A stretch of DNA of 64,000 nt from Bog-756 sp963704585 (GTDB lineage: Bacteria > Actinomycetota > Acidimicrobiia > Acidimicrobiales > RAAP-2): assembly GCA_963704585.1 (NCBI GenBank), contig OY969919.1, forward strand, positions 2,232,001-2,296,000, in the 5' to 3' direction. Positions 7,896-16,991 of this stretch are shown here, piece by piece (position 1 is the stretch's first letter; the number at the start of each line of letters is the position of its first letter). Under the pieces are notes generated by a model that was not told where the DNA came from, did not search any database, and saw only the letters and a list, made by a program, of their open reading frames with translations. Both the position numbers and the translations under genes were made by a program.

Positions 7896-8861
7896 TCAGA
7901 CCGTCACCGCGTCGATGCGGGCGAGGACGCCATCGGTGAGCTTGGGGAGCACCTCGAGCGCGGCGAGGTTCTCGTGGACCTGCTCGACCCGGCTCGCACC
8001 GGTGATGACGGTCGACACGTGCGGGTTCTTCGCGCACCAGGCGATCGACAGCTGGGCGAGCGAGCAGTCGAGCTCCTGCGCGATCGATTGGAGCGAGCGA
8101 ACCTTCTCGTTGCGTGCCGGGTCGGTGAGCAGATTGCGCAGCCACTCGTAGCCGGGGAGCGTTGCCCGGGATCCTTCGGGCACTTCGTTGAGGTACTTGC
8201 CGCTCAGCAGACCCGAGGCGAGGGGGCTCCATGTGGTCAGGCCGAGACCGATTCCGTCGTAAAGAGGCGCGTACTCCTTCTCGACACGATCGCGCCACAG
8301 CAGGTTGTACTGGGGCTGCTCGACGACCGGCTTGTGGAGATGGTGGCGGTCGGCCACGTCCCACGCTTCACGCAGCGCCTCGGCCGACCACTCCGACGTG
8401 CCCCAGTACAAGGCCTTCCCGGCCGAGACGATGTCCGACATCGCCCAGACCGTCTCCTCGATCGGCGTCTCGGGATCGGGTCGATGGCAGTAGAGGAGGT
8501 CGACGAAGTCGAGCCCCAGACGGTCGAGGGAACCGTCGATCGCGTGCAGGAGGTACTTGCGGTTGAGGGTGTTGCGCATGTTCACGTACTCGTCGATCCC
8601 CCAGAAGACCTTGGTGGAGAGAACGAAGCTGCTGCGCGGCCACCCGAGCTTGGCGATCGCCTCGCCCATGATCCGCTCCGACTCGCCCGCTGAGTACGCC
8701 TCGGCGTTGTCGAAGAAGTTGACGCCCGCGTCGTAGGCCGCGCCGAGGCACTCCTCGGCCAAGGTGCCCGCCACCTGTGGACCGAAGGTGACCCACGAGC
8801 CGAAGGACAGCACGCTGACCTTGAGGCCCGACTGCCCGAGTCGCCGGTACTCCATGTCCAT
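7896..8861 (-). CDS. Aldo/keto reductase, KCNAB-like
   Basis: This 321-residue TIM-barrel NADPH-dependent oxidoreductase carries the catalytic tetrad D51, Y56 (FFDNAEAYSAGESE), K84 (LSTKVFW) and H126 (LLYCHRPDP). The N-terminus EYRRLGQSGLKVSVLSFG and the C-terminal cofactor loop (TVITGASRVEQVHENL) match the subfamily of potassium-channel beta-subunit-like reductases, which includes YghZ-type methylglyoxal reductases. The substrate cannot be told from sequence. The gene converges on the preceding membrane-protein gene and stands alone. Confidence 0.9.
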   Translation of the reverse strand: MDMEYRRLGQSGLKVSVLSFGSWVTFGPQVAGTLAEECLGAAYDAGVNFFDNAEAYSAGESERIMGEAIAKLGWPRSSFVLSTKVFWGIDEYVNMRNTLNRKYLLHAIDGSLDRLGLDFVDLLYCHRPDPETPIEETVWAMSDIVSAGKALYWGTSEWSAEALREAWDVADRHHLHKPVVEQPQYNLLWRDRVEKEYAPLYDGIGLGLTTWSPLASGLLSGKYLNEVPEGSRATLPGYEWLRNLLTDPARNEKVRSLQSIAQELDCSLAQLSIAWCAKNPHVSTVITGASRVEQVHENLAALEVLPKLTDGVLARIDAVTV

Positions 8862-8993
8862 CGTGGCTCCCTTCTTCGACTCCTTGCCGACTCGTCGGAT
8901 CCTACGGCGGGGGCCGTCGGAGCGAACCGGCCCTCGTCACGCGGGGTCGCTGCCGGTGATCCCGGGCACGGGCGGCGGTGCCCGAACTCCGCC

Positions 8994-9488
8994 ATGATGC
9001 TGAACGTGCGAGATCACCGGTACGCCTTCGAGATGCCCCACTCGGCGGCGCGCATCTGGGCGCTCTTCCAGGACTACGACCGCTGGACGGACTACGCGCC
9101 GATGGTGCGGCGGGTCGAGGTGCTCTTCCCCGGGGACGAGCACCACAACGGGCGGCTCCGACGCGTGATCTACAAGATGCCCTTCGGGCGGGAGGGCGCC
9201 GCGCTCGAACTGGTGACCGACGTGGAGCCGGAGAGGGGCTACACGTACACGATGATCTCCCAGAAGCCCGGCAACGACCAGATCGGCCACATCCGCCTCG
9301 AGCCGCTCGGGCCGAACCGGACAAAGTTCGAGTTCGACGAGACCTACAACCTCACCGCCCTGCCGTGGCGGTGGTTCGAGGGCCCGATCTACCGGTTCAT
9401 CAACAAGAACAACGAGGACAGCATGCGCCGCGCCTCGCAGTGGCTGACCGACCACCCGGAGTACCGAACCGATCTGGTCGAAGGCTGA
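8994..9488 (+). CDS. SRPBCC (START-like) family protein
   Basis: The 164-residue single-domain protein shows the helix-grip pattern of the SRPBCC superfamily: an N-terminal strand and helix with PHSAARIWALFQDYDRWTDY, then strands around VEVLFPG and LRRVIYKMPFG, and a long C-terminal helix NKNNEDSMRRASQWLTDHPE. Such proteins bind hydrophobic ligands in a central cavity; some are aromatase/cyclases or lipid carriers. Nothing nearby identifies the ligand. It converges on the exporter gene. Confidence 0.8.
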   Translation: MMLNVRDHRYAFEMPHSAARIWALFQDYDRWTDYAPMVRRVEVLFPGDEHHNGRLRRVIYKMPFGREGAALELVTDVEPERGYTYTMISQKPGNDQIGHIRLEPLGPNRTKFEFDETYNLTALPWRWFEGPIYRFINKNNEDSMRRASQWLTDHPEYRTDLVEG

Positions 9489-9502
9489 GTGACACATGTT
9501 CC

Positions 9503-11017
9503 CTACAAGACGAGGTGCTCCTGGGTCTCGGGGTTTCGCATGTTCTCGGCGATGCGTGCCGCCTGCTCGTCCTGCGACTCCTTCGAGCGGAGCAGGAACG
9601 GCGAGACGACGAGCCCGACGACAACGCAGCCGGCCGCGATGAGGAGGGCCAGCCGGTAGCCGCCGGCGAGGGCGTTGGTGACGTCGTGGCCGGCGGCAAG
9701 CAGGGACTTGCTCCGGTCGGATGCGATCGTGCCGAGCGCCGCGAGGCCGACCGCACCCGCGAGCTGTTGCGAGACGTTGACCACGCCAGAGCCGAGTCCC
9801 GCGTCGGGACCCGGGATCTCCGACATCCCGATCTGCAGGAGCGGCATGAACGCGGTACCGGCGCCGAGTCCCATCATGGCGAGGGCGATGCAGATCCGTG
9901 GGAAGTACTCGGCGTGCGGACCGGCCGTCGCGAACAGGACGAGACCGATGGCGGCGAGCGCCATCCCGGGGTACATCACCGGCTTGTTGCCGAACCGGGT
10001 CACCAGTCGAGCGGTGATGCCCGACGACATGACCGCCATCGAGAGCGCCTGGGGCAGGAAGGCGAGGCCGGTCTTGATCGGGCTGTAGCCGAGGACGTGC
10101 TCGAGGAAGAGCGCACCGAGGAAGAACGTCGAGAACATCCCGATGACGAGCAGGCCGCGGATCACGCTCGAGCCGGTCAGCGTGCGGAGCTTGAGGATGC
10201 GTAGCGGCATGATCGGATTGGCGAGGCGGGACTCGAGCACCAAAAAGGCGACCAGCAGGCCCATGGCGAGTCCGAGGATGCCGAGGGTGTGCGTGGAGAC
10301 CCATCCGTACCCCGATGCCGTCACCAACGCGTAGATGGCCACCATCACCGATGCGGTCACGAGAACGGATCCCACCCAGTCGACGCCCTGGCGGATGCCG
10401 AGGCCGACGTTGTCCACCAGCAGGGCCGACCCTGCGACGATGGTGACGATCCCGACCGGGACGTTCACGAAGAAGATCCAGTGCCAGCTGAGCAGCTGCG
10501 TGAGGAAGCCACCGGCGATCAGCCCGATGGAGCCCCCGCCGACCGCCACGAAGACGTAGGCGCTCATCGCCTTGGCCCGTTCGAGATCGCTCGGGAACTC
10601 GGTGACGATGATGGCGACGATGACCGAGGCCGAGAGCGCGCCGCCGATGCCCTGGACGAAGCGCGACGCGACCAGCATCGCCTGGCTGTCGGCCGAGCCG
10701 CAGGCGACAGACGCGAGGGTGAAGAGCGTGACGCCGCTCAGGAACACCTTCTTGCGTCCGACGAGGTCGCCGAGGCGCCCGGCCATGAGGAGGAAGCTGC
10801 CGAACGAGATGAGGTAGGCGTCGACGACCCAGGTCAGACCCGACTGGGAGAAGTGCAGGCTCCGCTGGATGTCCGGCAGCGCCACGTTCACGATCGAGCC
10901 GTCGAGCGCGTTCATGAACATCGCGAGGCAGACCACGACGAGCGCGATCCACCGTCGGCGATCACTGTCGGCGCCGGTCGGAGGAGCGTGGATGGCGTCG
11001 GAAGCGGAAATAGTCAT
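9503..11017 (-). CDS. MFS multidrug transporter, DHA2 (14-helix) type
   Basis: This 504-residue drug:H+ antiporter of the EmrB/QacA group has fourteen hydrophobic segments. Motif A (GRLGDLVGRKKVF) follows TM2, and a motif C-like segment lies in TM5 (SIGLIAGGFL). TM1 carries the characteristic VVCLAMFMNALDGSIVNVAL, with the acidic residue typical of DHA2 proteins. The reading frame is open upstream to 11260, but that part has no transporter character; ATG 11017 gives the family start. It is divergent from a MarR regulator 91 bp away, a classic regulator-exporter pair. Confidence 0.9.
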   Translation of the reverse strand: MTISASDAIHAPPTGADSDRRRWIALVVVCLAMFMNALDGSIVNVALPDIQRSLHFSQSGLTWVVDAYLISFGSFLLMAGRLGDLVGRKKVFLSGVTLFTLASVACGSADSQAMLVASRFVQGIGGALSASVIVAIIVTEFPSDLERAKAMSAYVFVAVGGGSIGLIAGGFLTQLLSWHWIFFVNVPVGIVTIVAGSALLVDNVGLGIRQGVDWVGSVLVTASVMVAIYALVTASGYGWVSTHTLGILGLAMGLLVAFLVLESRLANPIMPLRILKLRTLTGSSVIRGLLVIGMFSTFFLGALFLEHVLGYSPIKTGLAFLPQALSMAVMSSGITARLVTRFGNKPVMYPGMALAAIGLVLFATAGPHAEYFPRICIALAMMGLGAGTAFMPLLQIGMSEIPGPDAGLGSGVVNVSQQLAGAVGLAALGTIASDRSKSLLAAGHDVTNALAGGYRLALLIAAGCVVVGLVVSPFLLRSKESQDEQAARIAENMRNPETQEHLVL

Positions 11018-11108
11018 GAAATCGGGACTATCATTGAAGCATGACGGAAGGCTGCCGTGCAACCTGTCCCGGCCGGAGGTCTGTGGACGGCTCGACCGGG
11101 CGTGAACC

Positions 11109-11594
11109 GTGACGAGTGCAAGGGCATCGGAACCATCGCGCCCCGGCTCGGATCCGGCGACCACGCGTGCCTCCGGGACGATCGTCCTCCTCACCCGATT
11201 GGCCCGCATCGTCTTCGTGCGCACGACCATCGACCTGGTGGGGATGAACCTCCGGAACATGGTCGTCCTCGCCTACCTCCGCGACCATCCGGGGACCTCC
11301 CAGCAGGCACTGACCGAGGACCTCTCGATGGACGCCAACACGGGCGTCCTCGTGCTCAACGACCTCGAGGACCTCGACTACGCAGAGCGGCACCGCGACC
11401 CAGCCGACCGACGTCGCCACCTCGTCGAGATCACCGAGGCCGGACTCGAGGCACTCGAGCGAGCAGAGATCGCCCAGGGGACCATCGAGGACGACATCCT
11501 CTCGGGGCTGCGTGCCTCCGAGCGTTCCGAGCTGCGAAGACTGCTGCTGCAAGCGCTCGATGAGCACCCACCTGGCCGCCGCGACGGCGAGTGA
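11109..11594 (+). CDS. MarR-family transcriptional regulator
   Basis: This is a 161-residue winged-helix repressor. The recognition helix region SQQALTEDLSMDANTGVLVL, the wing DYAERHRDPADRRRHLVEIT and the flanking dimerisation helices are all in the usual MarR order. It starts with GTG. It is divergent from the DHA2 exporter and probably represses it by binding the 91-bp shared intergenic region, with relief by the exported compound. I did not find a clean palindrome there. Confidence 0.85.
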   Translation: MTSARASEPSRPGSDPATTRASGTIVLLTRLARIVFVRTTIDLVGMNLRNMVVLAYLRDHPGTSQQALTEDLSMDANTGVLVLNDLEDLDYAERHRDPADRRRHLVEITEAGLEALERAEIAQGTIEDDILSGLRASERSELRRLLLQALDEHPPGRRDGE

Positions 11595-11674
11595 TCGAGC
11601 AGGCCGCGCGCCATGGTGGCCGATCCCGTCGACCTCGCGAGGCCGCTGCGGGAGCTCCTACGCAGGGTGCACGA

Positions 11675-13540
11675 TCAGGTCCCCGGGTTGGGAGTCGGAG
11701 CCACCGGCGTCGCTCCCGGGGCACACGCCCGAGGGTCGTAGCTCGCAAGTTGGAGGCTCGCGGAGGTGGGTGCACCGATCGCCCCGGCGGAGGCACTGCT
11801 CGGCGGTGCGGTTGTCGTCGGCGTCGTCGCCGATGCGGACGGGGCGGCGGCGGATCCGGTCGTGGATGTTGCCGGAGGTGCGTTGACCGAGAACTGTGAG
11901 CCGGTGACGACGGTCACCTGCGCGCCGTCGACCACCTTCGACGGGTCGTAGGCCATGACCGCCGCGCCGGACAGCGAACGAACGACCGATTCGGCCGCCG
12001 CTTCGGTCGCCGCACTGCGGGACCCGTAGTAGACGTACGTCTCCGACACGTCACCGACCGGCGACGTGTCCCCGACGCCGACCATGTGATAGCCGAGCGC
12101 GGCGAGCGCGTCCAAGGTGTCGGTGGCCTGGTTGTACGCGCCCGTGCCGTTGAGTACCGAGACCGACACCGATGATGGCGGGGGCAGCGGATCGCCGGTC
12201 ATCGAGTCGGTGGAACCGTTGACGCCGAGCACCTGCTCGATCGCGGCCAGATCCTGGGAGGTCGCGGGAAACTCCACGTCGCCGTAGCTGCTCCCCTGGT
12301 AGAGGAGTGCGCCGCCTGCGCCATTCGGGTCGGAGACCACCTGGACGGGCAGCGTCAGCTGCGGGACCGAATTGATGTCGATGGAGTGGAAGTCGAGTAC
12401 CAGGTTGGCCATGTCGCTGACCGCCCAGGACTGGTCGAAGGTGAGATCGGCCTTCACCGAGTTGATGAGGCCGATGTCGGTGATCGGATTACCGAGACCC
12501 TGATGGGCGACCGCACTCGCGAGCACCCGGAGGAACTCGTGGTCGCGCTGGATCCGGGCGAGGTCGCTCTGTGCCTCCGGCTGCCAGGAGTACGGGTCGT
12601 TCGGGTTCGACCGCGGAGTCTCGTAGAGGAGGTGGCGCGCGCGGACGACCTGCAGCGCCTGCTCGCCGTTCAGGTGCACACAGGTCGCCGCCCGCTGATT
12701 GAGGCCGGAGCTCACCGGTTGATTGCCGCTGACCCCACCGCCGGTCGGCGCCCAGTCGAAGATCGCGTCGGGAAACGACATGTTGATGCCCCCCAAGGAC
12801 TGCACGATGTTGGAGAACTGGTCGAAGTTGAGCGAGACCGCGTGTTGGATGGGGATGCCGAAGTCCTCTTCGATCGCGGCGACGAGCTGAGTGAGCCCCT
12901 GGTAGAGGCCCGCATCGATCTTGTTGGCGGATCCGAACTGGGTGGTGGCGGTCCGCGCATTGGGGATGAACAGGTCCCGCGGGATGGAGAGGAGCGCCAG
13001 TCGATGGTGGGCAGTATCGGCGTGGAGGAGCATGATCACATCGCTGTTCACGCCGGTGACCCCCTGCGAGCAGAGCCCGTACGCCGGGTTCGGCGTCAGA
13101 CCACACCGATCGGTGGAGCCGACCATGAGGATGTTTTCGGTGCCGGTCTCCTGACCGGTGGTGAACGCGCCGGCCAGGCCGCGGACCTCGGTGCGATTGA
13201 GGTCGTGGGTGAGGTAGTACGCGTAGCCCGCACCACCGCCGACGATCAGCACCAGTGCCAAGCCGGTGACGACGAGCACGCGCTTGACGCGCCGTCTCCT
13301 CCTGCTCGTCGTCTGGGCCCTCCGCCTGGCACGCCGGCTCGTCGACCGTTTCATCTCGTCGCCGAGCGCGGCGAGCCCCGACTCGTTGGCGGCGCTCCCT
13401 GATCCGCCAGTTGCCGCGATCTGCTCGCCGAGCCCGCGCAGCCGATCCTCGCTCGTCGAATCTCTGGGCTGGCGGTCGCTCACGGGTGGCAGGGCTCCGA
13501 GGAGTGGGGCGGTCCGGGCCGTTGTGCCGTGCGTGAGCAC
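11675..13540 (-). CDS. LytR-CpsA-Psr (LCP) family protein with LytR_C domain
   Basis: This is a membrane-anchored phosphotransferase of the family that attaches glycopolymers to peptidoglycan. After a basic cytoplasmic segment comes one transmembrane helix (about 87-109), then the LCP domain from about residue 135: GTENILMVGSTDR, SDVIMLLHADTAHHRLALLS followed by IPRDL with the conserved arginine, the NKIDAGLYQG region and the VRARHLLYE region. A LytR_C domain (about 457-550) and a low-complexity Ser/Thr/Ala tail end the protein. The start is uncertain: GTG 13540 has a GGAG site, ATG 13354 is an alternative, and the frame is open to 13849. Confidence 0.85.
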   Translation of the reverse strand: MLTHGTTARTAPLLGALPPVSDRQPRDSTSEDRLRGLGEQIAATGGSGSAANESGLAALGDEMKRSTSRRARRRAQTTSRRRRRVKRVLVVTGLALVLIVGGGAGYAYYLTHDLNRTEVRGLAGAFTTGQETGTENILMVGSTDRCGLTPNPAYGLCSQGVTGVNSDVIMLLHADTAHHRLALLSIPRDLFIPNARTATTQFGSANKIDAGLYQGLTQLVAAIEEDFGIPIQHAVSLNFDQFSNIVQSLGGINMSFPDAIFDWAPTGGGVSGNQPVSSGLNQRAATCVHLNGEQALQVVRARHLLYETPRSNPNDPYSWQPEAQSDLARIQRDHEFLRVLASAVAHQGLGNPITDIGLINSVKADLTFDQSWAVSDMANLVLDFHSIDINSVPQLTLPVQVVSDPNGAGGALLYQGSSYGDVEFPATSQDLAAIEQVLGVNGSTDSMTGDPLPPPSSVSVSVLNGTGAYNQATDTLDALAALGYHMVGVGDTSPVGDVSETYVYYGSRSAATEAAAESVVRSLSGAAVMAYDPSKVVDGAQVTVVTGSQFSVNAPPATSTTGSAAAPSASATTPTTTAPPSSASAGAIGAPTSASLQLASYDPRACAPGATPVAPTPNPGT

Positions 13541-13797
13541 GGCGACTGCTCCGGGGCCGAACCCCCGATGGTACCGGCCTGACGTGGCATTCCATGGGCA
13601 CGTCGGACCGACCGGATCCGGGATCCGCAGTCTGCTCGACGATCTCCCCACCGCCTTGACCACCGCTGGGACAACGGATTTCACCACCCTGCGTGGCACG
13701 ACTGTCGTTCTGATGGCGACGTCGTCGCTCGCCTGGCGATAATGGCCCGACGTCCGACGATGTCTGGTTGGGCGTTCGTTGACGAGGGGCGGTAGCG

Positions 13798-14840
13798 ATG
13801 GGATCTGGGGTGCGTCGGAATCGGAGTTCTTCGTCGGTGCTTCGCCCACCGATCGCCGGCCGGGCTGCGCGGTATACGGCCCTGTCGTTGTTCGCGTTGG
13901 TCGCCGGCGCTCTCATCGCATTGTCGGGTGCAACGTCCGCTGGCTCGGCAACGCCGGCAGCGTCCCCGTGGTCGCTTCTGAGCCCGTCATCGAGTCCGTC
14001 CGCACGAGCGGCCGCGTCGATGGCCGATGACCCGGCCACGGGACAGGTGCTCCTGTTCGGCGGGGCGACGAGCGGCACCGCGAGTGCCGACGACACCTGG
14101 GAGTGGAGTGGCAGCACCTGGGTGCCGCTCGCGCCGGCGACGAGCCCAACTGCCCGAGGCGGGGCGGCGATGGCGTACGACGCGTCGACAGGTCAGCTGC
14201 TCTTGTTCGGCGGAGCGACCAGCCCCGCGGTCGACGTCTACGACACCTGGGAGTGGACGGGCACAATTGGATGCGCCTCCATCCGAGCGCCTCACCGCCG
14301 GCGGCCTTCGACGCCGTGATGGCCTACGACGCCGACACTGCGCAGCTCGTGCTCTTCGAGGACACCTGTACCCGCGAATCAACGTGGGAGTGGAGTGGCT
14401 CGACGTGGGTCCATCTCCACCCGGCGACGAGTCCGTCGACCCGCTGCGGGGCGACGATGGCCTACGACTCCGCGGCCGGGCAACTCGTCCTCTTCGGCGG
14501 CCAGTCCGGTGCGACCTACCACAACGACACCTGGGAGTGGACGGGCACGACCTGGGTGCGCGTCCACCCGGCAACGAGTCCGGGCGCTCTCGGCTACGCC
14601 TCGCTTGCCGACGATCCTTCGACCGGGCTGCTGGTGCTGTTCGGCGGCTACGACGGAACCGCGGCAACCGACAAGACGTGGACCTGGAGTGGCAGCACGT
14701 GGACCAAGGTCAAGGCTGCGACGAGTCCGTCGATCCGGTTCTTCGCTCCCGTGTGCTACTCCCCGACGAACGGACGGCTCGTCCTCTTCGGTGGCTACGA
14801 CGGCACCGGATACTGGGGCGACACATGGTCCTTCGGGTAG
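13798..14840 (+). pseudogene. Secreted Kelch-like beta-propeller protein, frameshifted
   Basis: An N-terminal hydrophobic segment (about 25-50) suggests a secretion signal. Six about 48-residue repeats follow, each with the pattern A-x-AYD-x-x-TGQLLLFGG, then DTWEWSGSTW, then LHPATSP, as expected for a six-bladed Kelch/galactose-oxidase-like propeller. The frame breaks once near 14262-14266: within repeat 2, WEWTGT continues as NWMRLHP only if one base is restored. Everything after that point reads normally to the stop at 14840. It is either a recent pseudogene or a one-base assembly error. The ligand is unknown. Confidence 0.75.
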
Positions 14841-14883
14841 CCAGCGCAAGGCTGGTGTCTGCCATCGGTCCACCGCCGAAGGA

Positions 14884-15405
14884 GTGGGCTGTGTGGGGAT
14901 CAGCGAATGGTCGACGCCGACGTCTGGAGCGATCAGTCTTCAGCACGGGATCGTGAAGTACGCCGTCTCCGCCGTGTCAGCCAACGGCGATGCACCGCCG
15001 ACCAATGCGGGCGACGGATCCATCGACGTGGAGAACACGACGATCGAGCACGGGACCGACGGCATCAGCACCGACTACATCAACCACGTCGTGGTGAAGC
15101 ACGACACCCTCACGAACCTGCAATCCGGGATCATCGTCTCCACGTCGACCGGGCAGTACCTCACGCCTCCTCCGGTCATCGAAGGGAACTCGACGAACGC
15201 AGTCGGCACCGGTCTCATTCCGGGACCCGGCGACTACCCCGCGTACTTCGTCGCTGGCCCGATCGACGCTGCTCTGCTGGGTGGAAACCACGCCACCGGC
15301 GGATTCCCCTACTTCCAGATCGGACAAGTTGCGGTCGTGGTCAGTTCGACGCTCCCGAGGGGGGGACCCACCTGGATCCTCGACGGCCAACTGACAGTGC
15401 CCTGA
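14884..15405 (+). pseudogene. Fragment resembling a parallel beta-helix protein
   Basis: The open frame reads as short strand-turn repeats (SIDVENTTIEHGTDGIST, NHVVVKHDTLTNLQSGIIVS, then PPPVIEGNSTNAVGTG) like the coils of right-handed parallel beta-helix proteins such as pectate-lyase-like folds. No signal peptide or complete N-terminus precedes it; the nearest in-frame start is the GTG at 14884, just after the Kelch-like gene. It is therefore probably the C-terminal remnant of a larger secreted protein. It ends 16 bp before tRNA-Pro. Confidence 0.45.
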
Positions 15406-15421
15406 CCTGCACCGTTGGGAG

Positions 15422-15496
15422 TCGGGCTGCCCGGATTTGAACCGGGGACCTCTGCGTCCCGAACGCAGCGCGCTAACCAAACTGCGCTACAGCCCG
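15422..15496 (-). tRNA. tRNA-Pro (anticodon CGG)
   Basis: On the minus strand the acceptor CGGGCTG pairs with CAGCCCG with discriminator A; the anticodon stem CTGCG/CGCAG encloses the loop TTCGGGA, giving anticodon CGG for CCG codons. The T loop is TTCAAAT. CCA is not encoded. Confidence 0.95.
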
Positions 15497-15539
15497 CTGT
15501 CCTGCCCGGCCGCACAGCCGTGCCCTGAACAGGGAGATG

Positions 15540-16517
15540 CTACCCGACGGCGCGCGCTCCGGTTCCCGGCTCGCCCGGTCGGGCCTCGTCCTCTGACGAG
15601 GCGGCGGGCTGCTCGAGCCGCTTGACCACCACCTTGGCGATGCGTCGCTTGTCCATCTCGCTCACCCGCAGGTCCCACCCGTCGAGGTGGAAGGTCTCGC
15701 CCTCCGAGGGGATGTGCCCGAAGCCGTCGAAGAGGTACCCGCCGAGCGTCACGTACTCGCCCTCGGGCAGATCGATCCCGAGCTGGTCGCGGACGTCGTC
15801 GACGCTCATCCGGCCGTCCACTAACCATCGGCGGCCGTCCACCCGCACGACGTCGGGCTCGTCGTCGGAGTCGAACTCGTCGGGGAGGTCGCCCACCAGC
15901 GCGCCGAGCAGGTCCTTCACGGTCAGGACGCCCTCGACGCCGCCGTGCTCGTCGACGACGACGGCGAACGCGCGGCGCTGGCGGCGCATCGCGGCGAGGA
16001 CGTCGAGCACGAGGTGCGACTCGGGGACGAGGAAGGGTTGGCGCAGCCGCCGTGAGATGTCGATCGGGTCGGGGGACCGGTCCGCCTCGGTGGCCTCGAG
16101 GGTCGCACGCGGGGCACGGGGAGCCGCCCCGTCGCCCCTGGTGCCCGGTGGGGTCTCGCCGACCTTCCAACCGGCCCGGAACAGGTCGTTCACGAACAGC
16201 ACCCCGATCAGGTCGTCGAGGTTCTCGCCGTAGACGGGGAAGCAGCTGTGCCCGGACTCGCGTACCGCCTTCGAGACCTCGTCGACGGTGAGCGGGATCG
16301 AGAGCGCCACCACGTCGACCCGTGGAGTCATGACCTCCCGGACGACCGTGTCGCGGAGATCCTGGAGCGCCTCGACGATGATCTGCTCCTGGGCGTCGGC
16401 ACCACGCGGTTCACGGGTGCCGTTGGCGGCCGCGCCGCCGCGCTTGGTGCCGTGATGGCGCTTGCCGTGCGGGCCGCGCTCGTCGGCCGCACGGTCGTGG
16501 CGTCGGAAGACGGACAC
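15540..16517 (-). CDS. CBS-domain CorC/HlyC-like protein
   Basis: The 325-residue protein has two CBS motifs (about 60-115, starting VREVMTPRVDVVALS; and about 155-215, ending VEGVLTVKDLLGALVGDL) and a C-terminal CorC/HlyC domain (about 230-310: WLVDGRMSVDDVRDQLGI and EGEYVTLGGYLF). The N-terminal DUF21/CNNM transmembrane domain of full-length hemolysin-type transporters is missing. It thus resembles soluble CorC, which is linked to magnesium and cobalt resistance. The N-terminal 40 residues are basic and low-complexity. No membrane partner is adjacent. Confidence 0.85.
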   Translation of the reverse strand: MSVFRRHDRAADERGPHGKRHHGTKRGGAAANGTREPRGADAQEQIIVEALQDLRDTVVREVMTPRVDVVALSIPLTVDEVSKAVRESGHSCFPVYGENLDDLIGVLFVNDLFRAGWKVGETPPGTRGDGAAPRAPRATLEATEADRSPDPIDISRRLRQPFLVPESHLVLDVLAAMRRQRRAFAVVVDEHGGVEGVLTVKDLLGALVGDLPDEFDSDDEPDVVRVDGRRWLVDGRMSVDDVRDQLGIDLPEGEYVTLGGYLFDGFGHIPSEGETFHLDGWDLRVSEMDKRRIAKVVVKRLEQPAASSEDEARPGEPGTGARAVG

Positions 16518-16546
16518 GGGGCGATCCGGTGCGCCGGGCGGTGCGC

Positions 16547-16990
16547 TCAGGCGCCGGCGGCGACCGACGCGGGCGCGACCGACAGCGGCCGGTACGACTC
16601 GTCCTCGAAGGTCCCGCCGTCGAGGAGCGCGCGGATCGCCCGTCGGATCCGGATCGGATCGAGCGGCTTGACGATCCAGCCCTCCGCGCCGGAGCGCCGC
16701 GCGAGGAAGACGTCGGGCCGGCGGTCGAGGAGCATGAGCACCGGCACGTGGTCGAGCTTGCCGTACGACTCCTCGAGCCGGAGCTCGAGGCAGACCGCCA
16801 TGCCGCCCATGTTGCCCATCTGCAGGTCGACGACGACGACGTCGGGGAGTGACATGGCGACCGCCTCCATCACCTCGGGACCCGATCGGGCCTCCTCGAC
16901 GGTGATCTCCGGCGAGCTCGCCACGGCGGCGATCTCGGCGCGGACGGTCGGGGCGTCGCTCGCCACGAGGATGGTTGCCACGCCGTCCAC
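16547..16990 (-). CDS. Receiver-domain (CheY-like) protein, degenerate
   Basis: This is a 147-residue stand-alone receiver fold. The phospho-acceptor aspartate is present (D55 in VVVVDLQMGNMGGM), as is the conserved lysine (K108 in WIVKPLDP). The Thr/Ser switch position after strand 4 is leucine (L88 in VPVLMLLD) and the first acidic pair is reduced (VASD), so signalling may be altered or phosphorylation-independent. No kinase or output domain is adjacent. It abuts the ArsA-type ATPase genes by one base and probably shares their transcript. Confidence 0.75.
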   Translation of the reverse strand: MDGVATILVASDAPTVRAEIAAVASSPEITVEEARSGPEVMEAVAMSLPDVVVVDLQMGNMGGMAVCLELRLEESYGKLDHVPVLMLLDRRPDVFLARRSGAEGWIVKPLDPIRIRRAIRALLDGGTFEDESYRPLSVAPASVAAGA

Positions 16991-16991
16991 G

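Noticed and set aside
12386..13402. 338-codon open frame on the plus strand
   Set aside because: It is antisense to the LCP gene, whose domains are clear; the translated sequence is low-complexity R/V/G/E-rich with no motif, a usual effect of high-GC third positions.
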